Of a DNA stretch of 13,174 nt, positions 1 through 7,576 are shown piece after piece. Position 1 is the stretch's first letter. Every line of letters begins with the position of its first letter. The DNA comes from Lentzea aerocolonigenes. GTDB taxonomy: Bacteria; Actinomycetota; Actinomycetes; Mycobacteriales; Pseudonocardiaceae. The DNA lies in the NCBI RefSeq assembly GCF_000955955.1, contig NZ_JYJG01000183.1:1-13174 (forward strand), given 5' to 3'. Below the pieces are notes generated by a model, which was given only the letters and a program-made list of their open reading frames with translations, had not been told where the DNA came from and made no database searches. Position numbers and translations under genes: made by a program.

Positions 1-35
1 GCCCAGGTCAGCGCGACCTGACGAAGTACTACTAG
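1..35 (+). other. Possible 3' end of a gene entering from the left
   Basis: Two plus-strand frames are open from the window edge and stop quickly. Frame 3 reads PGQRDLTKYY and stops with TAG at 33-35. Frame 1 reads AQVSAT and stops with TGA at 19-21. Both have G/C-rich third positions. The frame 3 version would overlap the sirtuin stop codon by three bases, a tail-to-tail arrangement seen at three other places in this window. Too little is visible to choose a frame or name a product, and the stretch may be non-coding. Confidence 0.25.
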
Positions 36-901
36 CGCAGAACCAGATCCGCCAGTTCGGTCAGGGTCGGGCCCAGTGGCAGGTCGACGCGGTGTGAGGC
101 GTACTGGTCGCCGCGCGTCTCGCCGCGGTTGATGATCACGACCGGGATGCCGGAGTCCGCCGCGCGGCGCACGAACCGCAGGCCGGACATGACGGTCAGC
201 GAGGAGCCGAGGACGAGCAGGGACCTGGCGTTGCCGACGAGCTCGTAGCACTGCTCGACGCGTGGGCGCGGGACGTTCTCACCGAAGAACACGACGTCGG
301 GCTTGAGGACGCCACCGCACTCGTCGCAGCCGACGACCTCGAAGCCTCGCACCGTTTCCTCCGGCAGGAAGACGTCGCCGTCCGGGTTGATCTCGTCAGT
401 GGTGGCGGCGAACGCCGGGTTCGCCTCCCTCAGCCTGCGGTCGAGGTCGAGGCGCGGCGAGAGGACCCCGCAGTCGAGGCAGATCACGCGGTCGAGGCCG
501 CCGTGCAGTTCGACGACGTCCGGCGAGCCCGCGGCCTGGTGCAGGCCGTCGACGTTCTGGGTGATGACGCCGGAGAGCTTGGCGTCGAGGCGGGTCACCG
601 CGTGGTGACCGGCGTTCGGGTGCGCGCGGGCGATCGTGCGCCAGCCGACGTGGCTGCGGGCCCAGTAGCGCTGCCGGCCCGCGCTGCTCGTCGTGAACTC
701 CTCGTAGGTCATCGGGGTGTGCTTGCGCAGGGAGCCGCCCTCGCCGCGGTAGTCCGGGATGCCGGACTCCGTGGACAGGCCCGCGCCGCTGAGCACCAGC
801 ACCCCGCCGTCCGCGACGATCGGGACGACGTCGGTGAGGGTGGAGGTGCGCGGCAGCGACGGGCCTGACGGAGACCAGCTCAGGGTGGGCCTTGTTCGCA
901 C
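32..901 (-). CDS. Sir2-family NAD-dependent protein deacylase (sirtuin, class II-like)
   Basis: This 289-residue protein is predicted to remove acyl groups from lysines using NAD+, giving nicotinamide and O-acyl-ADP-ribose, in the cytoplasm. The NAD-binding GAGLSTESGIPDYRG segment lies at about residues 39-53. TQNVDGLH is at 114-121, the catalytic histidine is His133 in ELHGG, and GSSL is at 232-235. A zinc ribbon is formed by Cys141, Cys144, Cys192 and Cys195, with the long spacing typical of class II (SIRT4-like) sirtuins. All key residues are present, so it should be active. The start is GTG at 901, the only usable start ahead of the NAD motif, and its ribosome site is weak. It follows the GH5 stop codon by one base, so translation may be coupled. 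The preferred acyl group and protein targets cannot be read from sequence. Confidence 0.93.
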   Translation of the reverse strand: MRTRPTLSWSPSGPSLPRTSTLTDVVPIVADGGVLVLSGAGLSTESGIPDYRGEGGSLRKHTPMTYEEFTTSSAGRQRYWARSHVGWRTIARAHPNAGHHAVTRLDAKLSGVITQNVDGLHQAAGSPDVVELHGGLDRVICLDCGVLSPRLDLDRRLREANPAFAATTDEINPDGDVFLPEETVRGFEVVGCDECGGVLKPDVVFFGENVPRPRVEQCYELVGNARSLLVLGSSLTVMSGLRFVRRAADSGIPVVIINRGETRGDQYASHRVDLPLGPTLTELADLVLR

Positions 902-902
902 T

Positions 903-2600
903 TCACCAGCTTACGTACCACTGGCGGAGTTCAGCCTCCGCTGCTGCCGTGTTCGCCCCTGAAGGTGCCGTGACCAGCGCGAACTGTCGCCCGGAGCCTC
1001 CGTGGAGCAGCAGCTTGTCGCCGTTCACCGTCGACGGCACCGAACTCACGACCAGCGGTGAGCGCAGCGACTGCGGCAGGTGCAGCTCGGTCGGTGCGGA
1101 CCCGCCGTTCGAGTCCCAGACGATCACCGCGAACGGTGCGGAGCCGACCAGTGACCTCACGTTGGCCAGCGGGATCTGCTGCCAGGTCTGGTAGGCGCGG
1201 TCCTCGTAGGTGAACGCGAGTGTGGTGCCCGCGACGGCCTGCGGGTAGACGCGGTCGACGATCGCGCGGTCGACGGTGAGCACGGGGTTGCCGGACGCGT
1301 CGAGCTGCACCGCCGAGAAGTGCTCGTCGTTCATGGCGTCGCCGTCGGTCTTGACCTTGCCGGGGTTGTCGTTCATCAGCTCGTGGTGGCGGCCGTAGTT
1401 GATGTCCCAGTGCCACTGGCTGCCCGAGATCACCGAGCCGCGCGGAGCCGACCACCAGCGTGCGCCGGGTGCGGTCGAGTCGAGGCCCTGGTAGATCGCC
1501 TTGAGCACGGACGGCGTCTTGTCGGAGGTGTTGCCCGCGACCGGGTGCCCGAACTCGGAGACGATCGACGTGGTGCCCAGCGCCTTGGCGCGGTCGCGGA
1601 TCGTGCCGAACGCCTGGGTGTACTGGCCGTCACCGGCCTTGCCCGGCATGAGGACGCCCGACTGCGCCTTGCCGTCGTAGAAGTGCGCGTTGAACACGAA
1701 CCGGTCGCCCAGTGCGGGGACCAGAGTCAGCCCGCCCGGTTCGGCGAAGAAGTCCACGTTCTGGTTCCAGAACACCAGCGGCTCCACGAAAGCGGGCTTG
1801 CTCGTCCAGCCCGCCTCGTCCATCTCGGAGCGGAAGCGCTGGTAGAACGGCATCAGGAGATCGCGCTCCCACTGCTGCGAGGTCTGTCCGTTGTCGTACT
1901 TGCCGGCGTACGGCTCGTTGAGCGGGTCGACGCCGACGACGAGCTTGAACTCGTTGGCGGGCAAGGCTTCCTTGACGTGCTTGAGAGCCTCGCCGGCCGC
2001 GTTGACGAACGACTCCTGCACACCGTTGCGGTTGTGCCAGAAGTCGTAGGTGGCGGCGGTGACGGCGTTGTTGCTCTTCATGTTCTGGCCCCAGTGGAAG
2101 CAGAGGCCGCACGACTCCTTCGGGTATCCGCTCGCGGCCCACGCCGGGGCGCCGTCGCCGGTGTACCAGCTGTCCTTGTTGAACAGGTACCGCGAGTACA
2201 GGTCCTGGTGGAAGTCGAGGTAGACGCGGATCCCCTGATCGGTGAAGGCCCGCAGCTGCTGGGTCACCCCGTCGAGGTACGCGTGGTCGATCTGGCCGCG
2301 CTGCGGTTCGATCCAGGCCCACGTCAGCAGGAACCGAACGGCGTTGGCGCCGGTGAGCTGCTTCATCGCGGTCGCGGACTTGCGTGCGTCCGCCGTGTTC
2401 GCGAACGGCAGGCCGCGGTACTCGGCGAGCTTCGCGGAGCCGGAGACGTTGAAACCGCGCAGCACGACCTCGCGGCCGTGCTCGTCGCGGAACACGCCGC
2501 CGGACACCCGTAACTCGGTGCCGTCGAACGACTCCGCGTGCACCGGGGTGATCACGAACGAGATCAGGAACAGGACTGTCAGGAGCACCGCTCGCCGCAT
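903..2600 (-). CDS. Secreted GH5 endoglycoceramidase/cellulase-family glycoside hydrolase
   Basis: A 565-residue exported retaining glycosidase. Residues 1-22 are a Sec signal peptide (MRRA, a hydrophobic core, then PVHA before ESFDG). The TIM barrel spans about 30-400. The proton donor is Glu229 in DPLNEP and the nucleophile is Glu349 in IVSEFGHP, with conserved His306 and Tyr308 in NAHFYD. The WNQN loop and the C-terminal beta-sandwich (about 450-555) resemble endoglycoceramidases, which cut glycans from glycosphingolipids, but the substrate is inferred. The chosen ATG at 2600 has AAAGG eight bases upstream and begins the signal peptide. An in-frame ATG at 2636 lacks a ribosome site, and the open frame back to 3053 is an artefact crossing the divergent gene. 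Leu30 is encoded by TTA, the rare codon read by the bldA tRNA in streptomycetes. The gene leads directly into the sirtuin gene. Confidence 0.88.
   Translation of the reverse strand: MRRAVLLTVLFLISFVITPVHAESFDGTELRVSGGVFRDEHGREVVLRGFNVSGSAKLAEYRGLPFANTADARKSATAMKQLTGANAVRFLLTWAWIEPQRGQIDHAYLDGVTQQLRAFTDQGIRVYLDFHQDLYSRYLFNKDSWYTGDGAPAWAASGYPKESCGLCFHWGQNMKSNNAVTAATYDFWHNRNGVQESFVNAAGEALKHVKEALPANEFKLVVGVDPLNEPYAGKYDNGQTSQQWERDLLMPFYQRFRSEMDEAGWTSKPAFVEPLVFWNQNVDFFAEPGGLTLVPALGDRFVFNAHFYDGKAQSGVLMPGKAGDGQYTQAFGTIRDRAKALGTTSIVSEFGHPVAGNTSDKTPSVLKAIYQGLDSTAPGARWWSAPRGSVISGSQWHWDINYGRHHELMNDNPGKVKTDGDAMNDEHFSAVQLDASGNPVLTVDRAIVDRVYPQAVAGTTLAFTYEDRAYQTWQQIPLANVRSLVGSAPFAVIVWDSNGGSAPTELHLPQSLRSPLVVSSVPSTVNGDKLLLHGGSGRQFALVTAPSGANTAAAEAELRQWYVSW
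2511..2513 (-). promoter_or_regulatory. Rare TTA leucine codon near the start of the GH5 gene
   Basis: The plus-strand TAA at 2511-2513 reads as TTA on the coding strand, in frame at Leu30 of the GH5 hydrolase (Thr-Glu-Leu-Arg context). It lies just after the signal peptide. I found no other in-frame TTA codon in the genes of this window. In Streptomyces such codons depend on the developmentally regulated leucyl-tRNA gene bldA. Whether the same control works in this organism is inference. Confidence 0.7.
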
Positions 2601-2628
2601 CGCCGCCGCCTTTGGGAACGTGAACGAG

Positions 2629-2677
2629 ATTCGCATTGCACGGTAGCCGGTGAATTCGCATTCGACTAGCGTTCGAC
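2629..2677. promoter_or_regulatory. Divergent intergenic region with short direct repeats
   Basis: The 96-bp gap between the GH5 gene and the divergent GyrI-like gene contains ATTCGCATT twice, at 2629-2637 and 2654-2662, with 25 bp between their starts. It also contains TTCGAC twice, at 2661-2666 and 2672-2677, 11 bp apart. Direct repeats spaced by about one and two helical turns suggest a possible regulator site. TAGCGT at 2667-2672 fits a TANNNT -10 box for the plus-strand gene, but I see no well-spaced -35 box. No known operator is recognised. Confidence 0.3.
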
Positions 2678-2696
2678 GAAAAGGGGGGGATCGGAC

Positions 2697-3086
2697 GTGG
2701 CCGACCTGATCAGCCGTGACGACGTCGAGGTCCTGGAACACACCGTCGCCGACGAGCTCACCGCGATGGGCGAGGCGTGGCAGTGGTTCGAGAACCTCGT
2801 AGGACTCAAGGGCCGCAAGATGTTCGCGCGCATCGACGAGGCCGCGGGCACGTACACCGTGTGCACGCCGCGCAAGCCCGGCGACTCGTACGACCTGGCC
2901 GTGGGTGTGCTTGCCGGTGGCCGCTACCGGCGCACGGTGCTCGAAGGCGAGCCGCCGGAGCTGTACGGGCGGATCGGGCCGGCCGTGGAGGAGCTCAAGG
3001 CAGCGGGGCCGTGGGACTCCTCCAGGCCGCTCGTCGAGTTCTACCGCCGGCACACCGTGGTCGAGCTGTGGGTGCCGATCACCTGA
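2697..3086 (+). CDS. Stand-alone GyrI-like/AraC effector-binding domain protein
   Basis: A 129-residue soluble protein without signal peptide or membrane segment. Its second half carries the pattern typical of GyrI-like ligand-binding domains: GGRYRR at 74-79, then LEGEPPELYGRI, then DSSRPLVEFYRR at 107-118 and a C-terminal VELWVPI. This fold binds small, often cationic or aromatic ligands. It occurs fused to AraC or MerR regulators, or alone as in GyrI/SbmC. No DNA-binding domain is present, so a role as a small-molecule sensor, sequestering protein or gyrase-interacting protein is inference. The start is GTG at 2697 with a run of seven G's (2683-2689) just upstream. It is divergent from the GH5 gene and its 3' end overlaps the opposing hydrolase gene by 8 bp. 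Confidence 0.72.
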   Translation: MADLISRDDVEVLEHTVADELTAMGEAWQWFENLVGLKGRKMFARIDEAAGTYTVCTPRKPGDSYDLAVGVLAGGRYRRTVLEGEPPELYGRIGPAVEELKAAGPWDSSRPLVEFYRRHTVVELWVPIT

Positions 3087-5097
3087 TGCTCGCGGTCAGC
3101 GCGTCGACCTGGAGCAGCGTCGAGTTCTCGGCCTGTACGGCAATGCGCACGGACGTGGTGCCGGCCTGCAGCCGCACGTCCGATGGCTTGTGCCGCAGGT
3201 AGTTGAGCCCGGCCGCGCCGATCTCGACCGGCTCGGTGAGTGTGGTCGTTTCGCGGCCGTTCTGGTCGAACTCGGTGATCACGAGCCTGGCTGTGCCGTT
3301 GCCGCGCATGATCGCGTTGGTGACGAGAGTTCCCGGTCGTACCTTGATGGTGGCTTCGCGCGCCGTGCCGCAGTCGGCGACGAGGCTCCAGCGCGAGCAC
3401 AGCACGCCGAACGCCGGCTTGGCGCGGTCCTTGGTGAGCTGGCCGAACGCGATGCTGTTCGGGTGCGGTGGGGTGCGCGGGTCGTCGTAGAGCTCCCAGG
3501 CCATCACGAGCGGCACCTGCAAGTTCTGGACGGTCTGCAGCGTCTGCCTGGTGTAGTCGGCCTGTTCGCGTTCCTTCTGCGCGTCCGGGGCGCTCTTGCC
3601 GAACTCGCCGACGATCACCGTGCTGGCCGGGAACTTCTGCCGCGTGCCCGGCACCGCGGAGTCGAGCAGGTCGAGGTTGCTGTAGGCGTGGACGTCCACG
3701 AAGTCCATCGGCTTGCCCACGAGCGCTTCGGCGAGGTCCGCGCCGTCGGTCGACGCGTGCATCACGGAGATGCCGCGCTTGCCCCTCGGTGCGGCCGTGC
3801 GGTCGTAGACCATTGCCACGTAAGCACTTTGGATGTTCGGCTGACGGCCGCGCACACCGGACGTCTCGTTCTGCAGGTCGTAGTAGAGCACCGAGTCGGT
3901 GGGTTCGAGCGCGGCGATGTAGGTGTTCATCCAGTCCGCGCTGGTGATGGCGAACTCGGCCCATTTCGTGCGGTCGCTCTGCCAGTTCGGGTTGGTGAGC
4001 CAGCTGTTGGCGAACGCGATGACGAGCCTGATGCCGCGTTGCTTCGCGATGGTGCCGAGGTCGGCGAGGTTGCGGGCTTGAGCGGCCGCGTTGGTGCTCT
4101 TCTCCGGCCACAGCACGATCCTGGCGATCGTGCCACCGGCTGAGGCCATCACGTCGAAGTCTTTCGAGACCTGGTCGCGCACCTGCGGCCAGGTCGTGTC
4201 CTCGAGGTACTCCTGGTAGCGCTTCTCGTGCTCCGGCAGGTAGTTGAAGCCCGCCCAGCCGTTGTTCCCGAGGATCGTGAGACTGGCGTGGCTGACGACC
4301 TGGCCGCCCTCGTAGATCCTGACGACCTTGCGGTCCGCGCCTTGCGTGCCGACCGCGGCCGATCCGCCGCTGAGCACGGTTTCGGAGCCGTCGTCGTTGA
4401 CCAGCCGCGCTTCCCCTCCGCTCCAGCGCACAGTCGCCGTTTCGCCCGCCTTGACGGTGGGCTTGTCGAACGTCGCGGTCGCGCCGGAGTCCGCGGTGAC
4501 GACGAGGGTGTCGAGGAGGTGTTCCTGCGTGGTGCCGGACCAGAGCGTGAACACGGTGGTGCCGCGGCTGATCCAGGTGATGTGGCCCTTGCCGGACGGG
4601 CCCTGCGCGTAGAGCTTCTGCGGATTTCCGTTGTGCGACACCCACACCTGCGCGTCGCTCAGCGTCGTGACCCAGTTCAGGTCGATCTCGCCGGTGGCGC
4701 CGGGTGCGAGCGCCAGGTGTGTGCGGCTGGCGCTGAGTTGCCCCGGCAGCTTCGCCCTGCTGTTCGCGGTGGCGAGGATCGTGGCGAAGTTCGGGCCGCC
4801 GCGCAGCTCGAACGTCGTCGTGGTGCCCGCGTAGAGGTACGGCCAGGACGCGCTGCCGTTGACGTCCTGCCGCCACAGCTTGGCCGCCTTGCCGGGTTCG
4901 CGGATCCAGATCTGCACGACCTGGTTGCCGCCGGTGCGCCAGGTGACGTCGACGGAGCCCGAACTCTGGCCCGGCGCGAGCGTGACCTCCTGCGCGGACA
5001 CGGTGATCTGGTTGCTCGCGTGCGCCGGTGCCACGAGTGTGGCGACCAGCGCGAACGCGAGCACCAATGCCTTCCCCCAGATGCTCATGCGCCCCAT
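3079..5097 (-). CDS. Secreted multidomain clan GH-A (GH5-like) glycoside hydrolase
   Basis: A 672-residue exported enzyme. Residues 1-27 form a signal peptide ending PAHA. Two similar beta-sandwich repeats follow at about 29-118 and 120-202; each begins SAxxxxLAPG and later has an aromatic-rich YAGTTTTFEL or SRGTTVFTL strand. A third Ig-like segment spans about 205-276. The TIM-barrel domain (about 280-565) has a likely acid/base Glu411 in YYDLQNE, His470 and Tyr472 in VDVHAYSN, nucleophile Glu498 in VIVGEFGK, and WELYDD at 534-539. A C-terminal beta-rich domain (about 575-672) may bind carbohydrate. The substrate is unknown. Start ATG 5097 is preferred marginally over ATG 5088, which has GGGG very close upstream; neither ribosome site is strong. 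The beta-lactamase gene ends 32 bp upstream on the same strand, so the two may be co-transcribed. Confidence 0.8.
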   Translation of the reverse strand: MGRMSIWGKALVLAFALVATLVAPAHASNQITVSAQEVTLAPGQSSGSVDVTWRTGGNQVVQIWIREPGKAAKLWRQDVNGSASWPYLYAGTTTTFELRGGPNFATILATANSRAKLPGQLSASRTHLALAPGATGEIDLNWVTTLSDAQVWVSHNGNPQKLYAQGPSGKGHITWISRGTTVFTLWSGTTQEHLLDTLVVTADSGATATFDKPTVKAGETATVRWSGGEARLVNDDGSETVLSGGSAAVGTQGADRKVVRIYEGGQVVSHASLTILGNNGWAGFNYLPEHEKRYQEYLEDTTWPQVRDQVSKDFDVMASAGGTIARIVLWPEKSTNAAAQARNLADLGTIAKQRGIRLVIAFANSWLTNPNWQSDRTKWAEFAITSADWMNTYIAALEPTDSVLYYDLQNETSGVRGRQPNIQSAYVAMVYDRTAAPRGKRGISVMHASTDGADLAEALVGKPMDFVDVHAYSNLDLLDSAVPGTRQKFPASTVIVGEFGKSAPDAQKEREQADYTRQTLQTVQNLQVPLVMAWELYDDPRTPPHPNSIAFGQLTKDRAKPAFGVLCSRWSLVADCGTAREATIKVRPGTLVTNAIMRGNGTARLVITEFDQNGRETTTLTEPVEIGAAGLNYLRHKPSDVRLQAGTTSVRIAVQAENSTLLQVDALTASIR

Positions 5098-5129
5098 CTG
5101 ACCAGACGGGACTTCTGAGCGTTGAGGTT

Positions 5130-6011
5130 TCAGCCGAACGAGGCGGCCACCAGCTCGGCCGTCTTGGCCACCAGCGGCTCGTCCGCCCCGCCTTCCGGGG
5201 TGTCCTTCTTCGTCGACAGCACCGCGATGACGATCGGCGCGCGGCCGGGCGGGAACGCGATGCCGACGTCGTTGGTGGTGCTGTACCTGCCGGTGCCGGT
5301 CTTGTCGCCCCAGCGCCACGCGGCAGGCAGCCCGGCGCGGATCCGGTTGCCGCCCGTCGTGTTGGCCAGCAACCAGTTCGTGAGCTGGTCGGCGTCGTCA
5401 CGGTTGAGCGCGTGGCCCAGCGTGAGCCGCGCGTAGCTCTGCCCGATGGCACGCGGCGACGTCGTGTCGGTCTCCCGGCCGGGTTCGGCCGAGTTCAGCT
5501 CCGGCTCCCAGCGGTCGAGGCGCGTGACCGGGTCGCCGATCGACCGGCTGAAGCGGCTGATCGCGGTGGGCCCGCCCAGTTCCTTGAGCAGCAGGTTGGC
5601 CGCGCAGTTGTCGCTGTAGGTGATGGCCGCCTCGCACAGGCTCTTGACGGTCATGCCGTTCGCGAGGTTCTCGGGCCTGCCGGTGACCGGCCCGTACCCG
5701 GACTTGGTGACGTCCTCCTGCGTGTAGCGGATCACCTTGCCCAGCAACGATCCGTCGTGGTCGCGGCGCAGGACCGCCGCGGCCGCGATGGTCTTGAACG
5801 TCGAGCACATCGGGAACAGCTCGTCCGCGCGGTGCAGCACCGTGCGACCGGTGCCCGTGTCGGTGGCGAACACGCCGAGGCGCGCGGTGTGCTGCTTTTC
5901 GAGTTCCCGCAGCTTGCCGGTGATCGTCGAAGCCTGGGCCTGGGCGGGCACGGCCACGGCCAGCGCGACACCCGCGCCCAGCGCCAGAACCGAGCGACGG
6001 TCAACAACCAA
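5130..6011 (-). CDS. Class A serine beta-lactamase with twin-arginine signal
   Basis: A 293-residue penicillin-hydrolysing enzyme with every class A motif: Ser70 and Lys73 in STFK, SDN at 133-135, the omega-loop Glu169 and Asn173 in EPELN, and KTG at 237-239. The N-terminus has DRRSVLAL followed by a hydrophobic stretch and AQAQA, a likely Tat export signal. The enzyme probably acts outside the membrane or bound to it. The start is TTG at 6011: AGGAGGGGG lies just upstream and this start places the signal at the N-terminus. An upstream in-frame ATG at 6068 adds 19 residues and has no ribosome site. Cys69 precedes the active serine, but the position after KTGT is Gly, so the Cys69-Cys238 bridge of KPC-type carbapenemases is absent. 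No blaI/blaR-type regulator is nearby. It probably shares a transcript with the following hydrolase gene. Confidence 0.94.
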   Translation of the reverse strand: MVVDRRSVLALGAGVALAVAVPAQAQASTITGKLRELEKQHTARLGVFATDTGTGRTVLHRADELFPMCSTFKTIAAAAVLRRDHDGSLLGKVIRYTQEDVTKSGYGPVTGRPENLANGMTVKSLCEAAITYSDNCAANLLLKELGGPTAISRFSRSIGDPVTRLDRWEPELNSAEPGRETDTTSPRAIGQSYARLTLGHALNRDDADQLTNWLLANTTGGNRIRAGLPAAWRWGDKTGTGRYSTTNDVGIAFPPGRAPIVIAVLSTKKDTPEGGADEPLVAKTAELVAASFG

Positions 6012-6075
6012 CGTCCTGTCCCCCTCCTGGTGAAACCTCTCCACGTGCCAGGACGCGCGGGAGATCAACTGGTTG

Positions 6076-6906
6076 TCAGTGAACTCTGCGCCAGCACGCG
6101 AGGAACGTGAGGGCTGCTGCCAGCGACCCGGCCGTGGCGAAACTGCCCGCGCCCAGGTAGATGACCCACTCGTCCGCGTTGAGCCCTTCTCTGGCCAGCG
6201 GGAATCCCCACAGGATGAGGCCCAGCGTCATCGTGCCGGCGGCGATCAGGCTCCAGATGACGATCAGCACCACCCGGCCCTTGCGGCTCGGACCGGCGTA
6301 GGGCTTGAGGGAACCGCGTTTCTGCAGCCACCAGCTGGCGAGGGCGGCCAGGGCCAGTGCGATGCCGTCGGCCGCGAGGGTGTCGCTGAGGCGGTGCCAC
6401 TTGGCGGTCAGGGTGTACTGGCCGATCGCCGTCGCCCACGGCAGCACGAAGAACAGCATCAGGCCGCGCCACTTCCACGGCACCACGATGATCGCCGCGA
6501 ACAGCACGGTCATCGCGATCGTCGTGTGTCCACTCGGGAGGCTGTTGTGCGCGTAGTCGCCGGTGACCTCGACCAGGGCGGGCCGCGGCAGGATGAACCG
6601 CTTGAGCGCCTGGACTGCCACCTGCCCGGCGACGATCACTCCGACGGCCGCGATCGTGAGGTCCCAGCGCTTCCTGAGCACGCCGACCAGTGCGACGGCG
6701 ACCGCGGCTGCGCCGAGCGAGTAGATGGTGATCTGGCCCAGGGCGTGCCAGGCGGCGTCCGTTGTGGACACGTTGTCCTGGTCGGCGCCTCGCAGCGCGG
6801 CGTTCTCGATGGTCTGACCGGTTTTGGTGAGCACGGCGAGGATGTAGGCCAGGGCGGCGAACGAGAACCCTGCTGCCGCGACCGCCGGCCACCGTCGGTA
6901 GTTCAC
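6076..6906 (-). CDS. PAP2-superfamily membrane phosphatase
   Basis: A 276-residue integral membrane protein, predicted to dephosphorylate lipid phosphates such as phosphatidic acid or prenyl diphosphates. Motif 1 is Lys102 followed by Arg108-Pro109 (KRFILPRP). Motif 2 is PSGH at 124-127. Motif 3 has His171 and Asp175 in KWHRLSD. The arginine normally six residues before the motif 3 histidine is replaced by threonine, and Arg172 lies next to the histidine instead. I recall similar variants in other actinobacterial PAP2 proteins, but this should be checked by alignment. There are about six to eight hydrophobic helices, two of them after motif 3, which is longer than a minimal PAP2 domain. The start is GTG at 6906. 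It overlaps the TetR stop codon in a GTGA junction, indicating translational coupling. Control by the upstream TetR protein is therefore likely. Confidence 0.87.
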   Translation of the reverse strand: MNYRRWPAVAAAGFSFAALAYILAVLTKTGQTIENAALRGADQDNVSTTDAAWHALGQITIYSLGAAAVAVALVGVLRKRWDLTIAAVGVIVAGQVAVQALKRFILPRPALVEVTGDYAHNSLPSGHTTIAMTVLFAAIIVVPWKWRGLMLFFVLPWATAIGQYTLTAKWHRLSDTLAADGIALALAALASWWLQKRGSLKPYAGPSRKGRVVLIVIWSLIAAGTMTLGLILWGFPLAREGLNADEWVIYLGAGSFATAGSLAAALTFLACWRRVH

Positions 6907-7562
6907 GGGCCGAGTCTGCCCCGAAGATCAATGCGCTGCAGGACGGCGGTGACCGCGAGGTCCACTGCGTACTCGTACTCGGCTTGGCGGTCGAACCGCG
7001 CGAGATGCTCCGCGGTGTCCTCCAGCACCTCGAACCCGCTCGTTCTGAGCGTGTCCGCGCGGTCGCCGCGGCCGAACGTCGGAGCCGCCGACACCTCGCG
7101 CAACAGTGTGCCGATCAGCGTTGCGAGCAGCATCCGCAGCATGTGCACGGCCTCTTCGGTCCCCGCGCCGGCGTCCTTGAGGACCGAGAGGACCGCGTTG
7201 ACCGGGGCGAGGGCCTTCTGCGACGCGAGCTGGCGGGTGAGCACGAGCGGCGCGGCCCGCGGGTGTTTCAGGGCCTGGGCGCGGAAGCTGTCGGCGATGG
7301 CGTGCAGGTCTTTGCGCGCGTTGCCGGTGCGCGGTGGCAGGACCAGGCTGCCCAGCAGGTGCTCGGTGACGGCGTCGAGCAGGCCGTCCTTGCCGTCGAC
7401 GTGGTTGTAGAGGCTCTTCGGGTCCACACCGAGTGCCCGCGCGACCGAGCGCATGCCGACCGCGGTGATGCCTTCCGCGTCGATGACCTTCAACGTGGCC
7501 TCGACGATCGACTCGCGGGACAGCAGCGGGGTGCGGGGGCGGCCACGGCGGGTTTCCGTCAC
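6903..7562 (-). CDS. TetR-family transcriptional repressor
   Basis: A 219-residue regulator. An N-terminal helix-turn-helix domain (about 15-65) contains VARALGVDPKSLYNHVDGKD, with the typical LYNHV recognition-helix end and GKDGLLDAV. The rest is an alpha-helical ligand-binding and dimerisation domain of TetR_C type. It is the first gene of a two-gene unit with the PAP2 phosphatase (4-bp overlap). It is divergent from a SnoaL-like gene across a region holding a perfect inverted repeat, so it very likely represses itself and both neighbours. The start is GTG at 7562, giving a normal-length N-terminus (TETRRGRPR) with a basic tail before the HTH; its ribosome site is weak. An ATG at 7570 is out of frame. 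The ligand is unknown. Confidence 0.92.
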   Translation of the reverse strand: MTETRRGRPRTPLLSRESIVEATLKVIDAEGITAVGMRSVARALGVDPKSLYNHVDGKDGLLDAVTEHLLGSLVLPPRTGNARKDLHAIADSFRAQALKHPRAAPLVLTRQLASQKALAPVNAVLSVLKDAGAGTEEAVHMLRMLLATLIGTLLREVSAAPTFGRGDRADTLRTSGFEVLEDTAEHLARFDRQAEYEYAVDLAVTAVLQRIDLRGRLGP

Positions 7563-7576
7563 CTGGCCATTGTGCC

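Noticed and set aside
32..901. Sirtuin as part of a Sir2-type phage-defence module (ThsA, DSR or SIR2-Ago like)
   Set aside because: It is a compact single-domain zinc sirtuin with the catalytic His and all four Cys, with no attached sensor domain, nuclease, Argonaute or phage-defence neighbour.
1320..2513. Plus-strand open frame of 397 codons
   Set aside because: It is antisense to the GH5 gene, with low-complexity Val/Arg/Leu/Glu composition and no recognisable motif.
3041..5452. Minus-strand open frame of 803 codons
   Set aside because: It is an out-of-frame shadow of the second hydrolase gene, extremely Arg-rich, while the alternative frame carries the signal peptide and catalytic motifs.
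5130..6011. KPC-like carbapenemase because of Cys69 before the active serine
   Set aside because: The partner Cys238 position is glycine (KTGTG), so the diagnostic disulphide cannot form.
6066..6075. CAAC-TG-GTTG palindrome upstream of the beta-lactamase gene
   Set aside because: It is too short, no beta-lactamase regulator is nearby, and it has no clear promoter association; probably chance.
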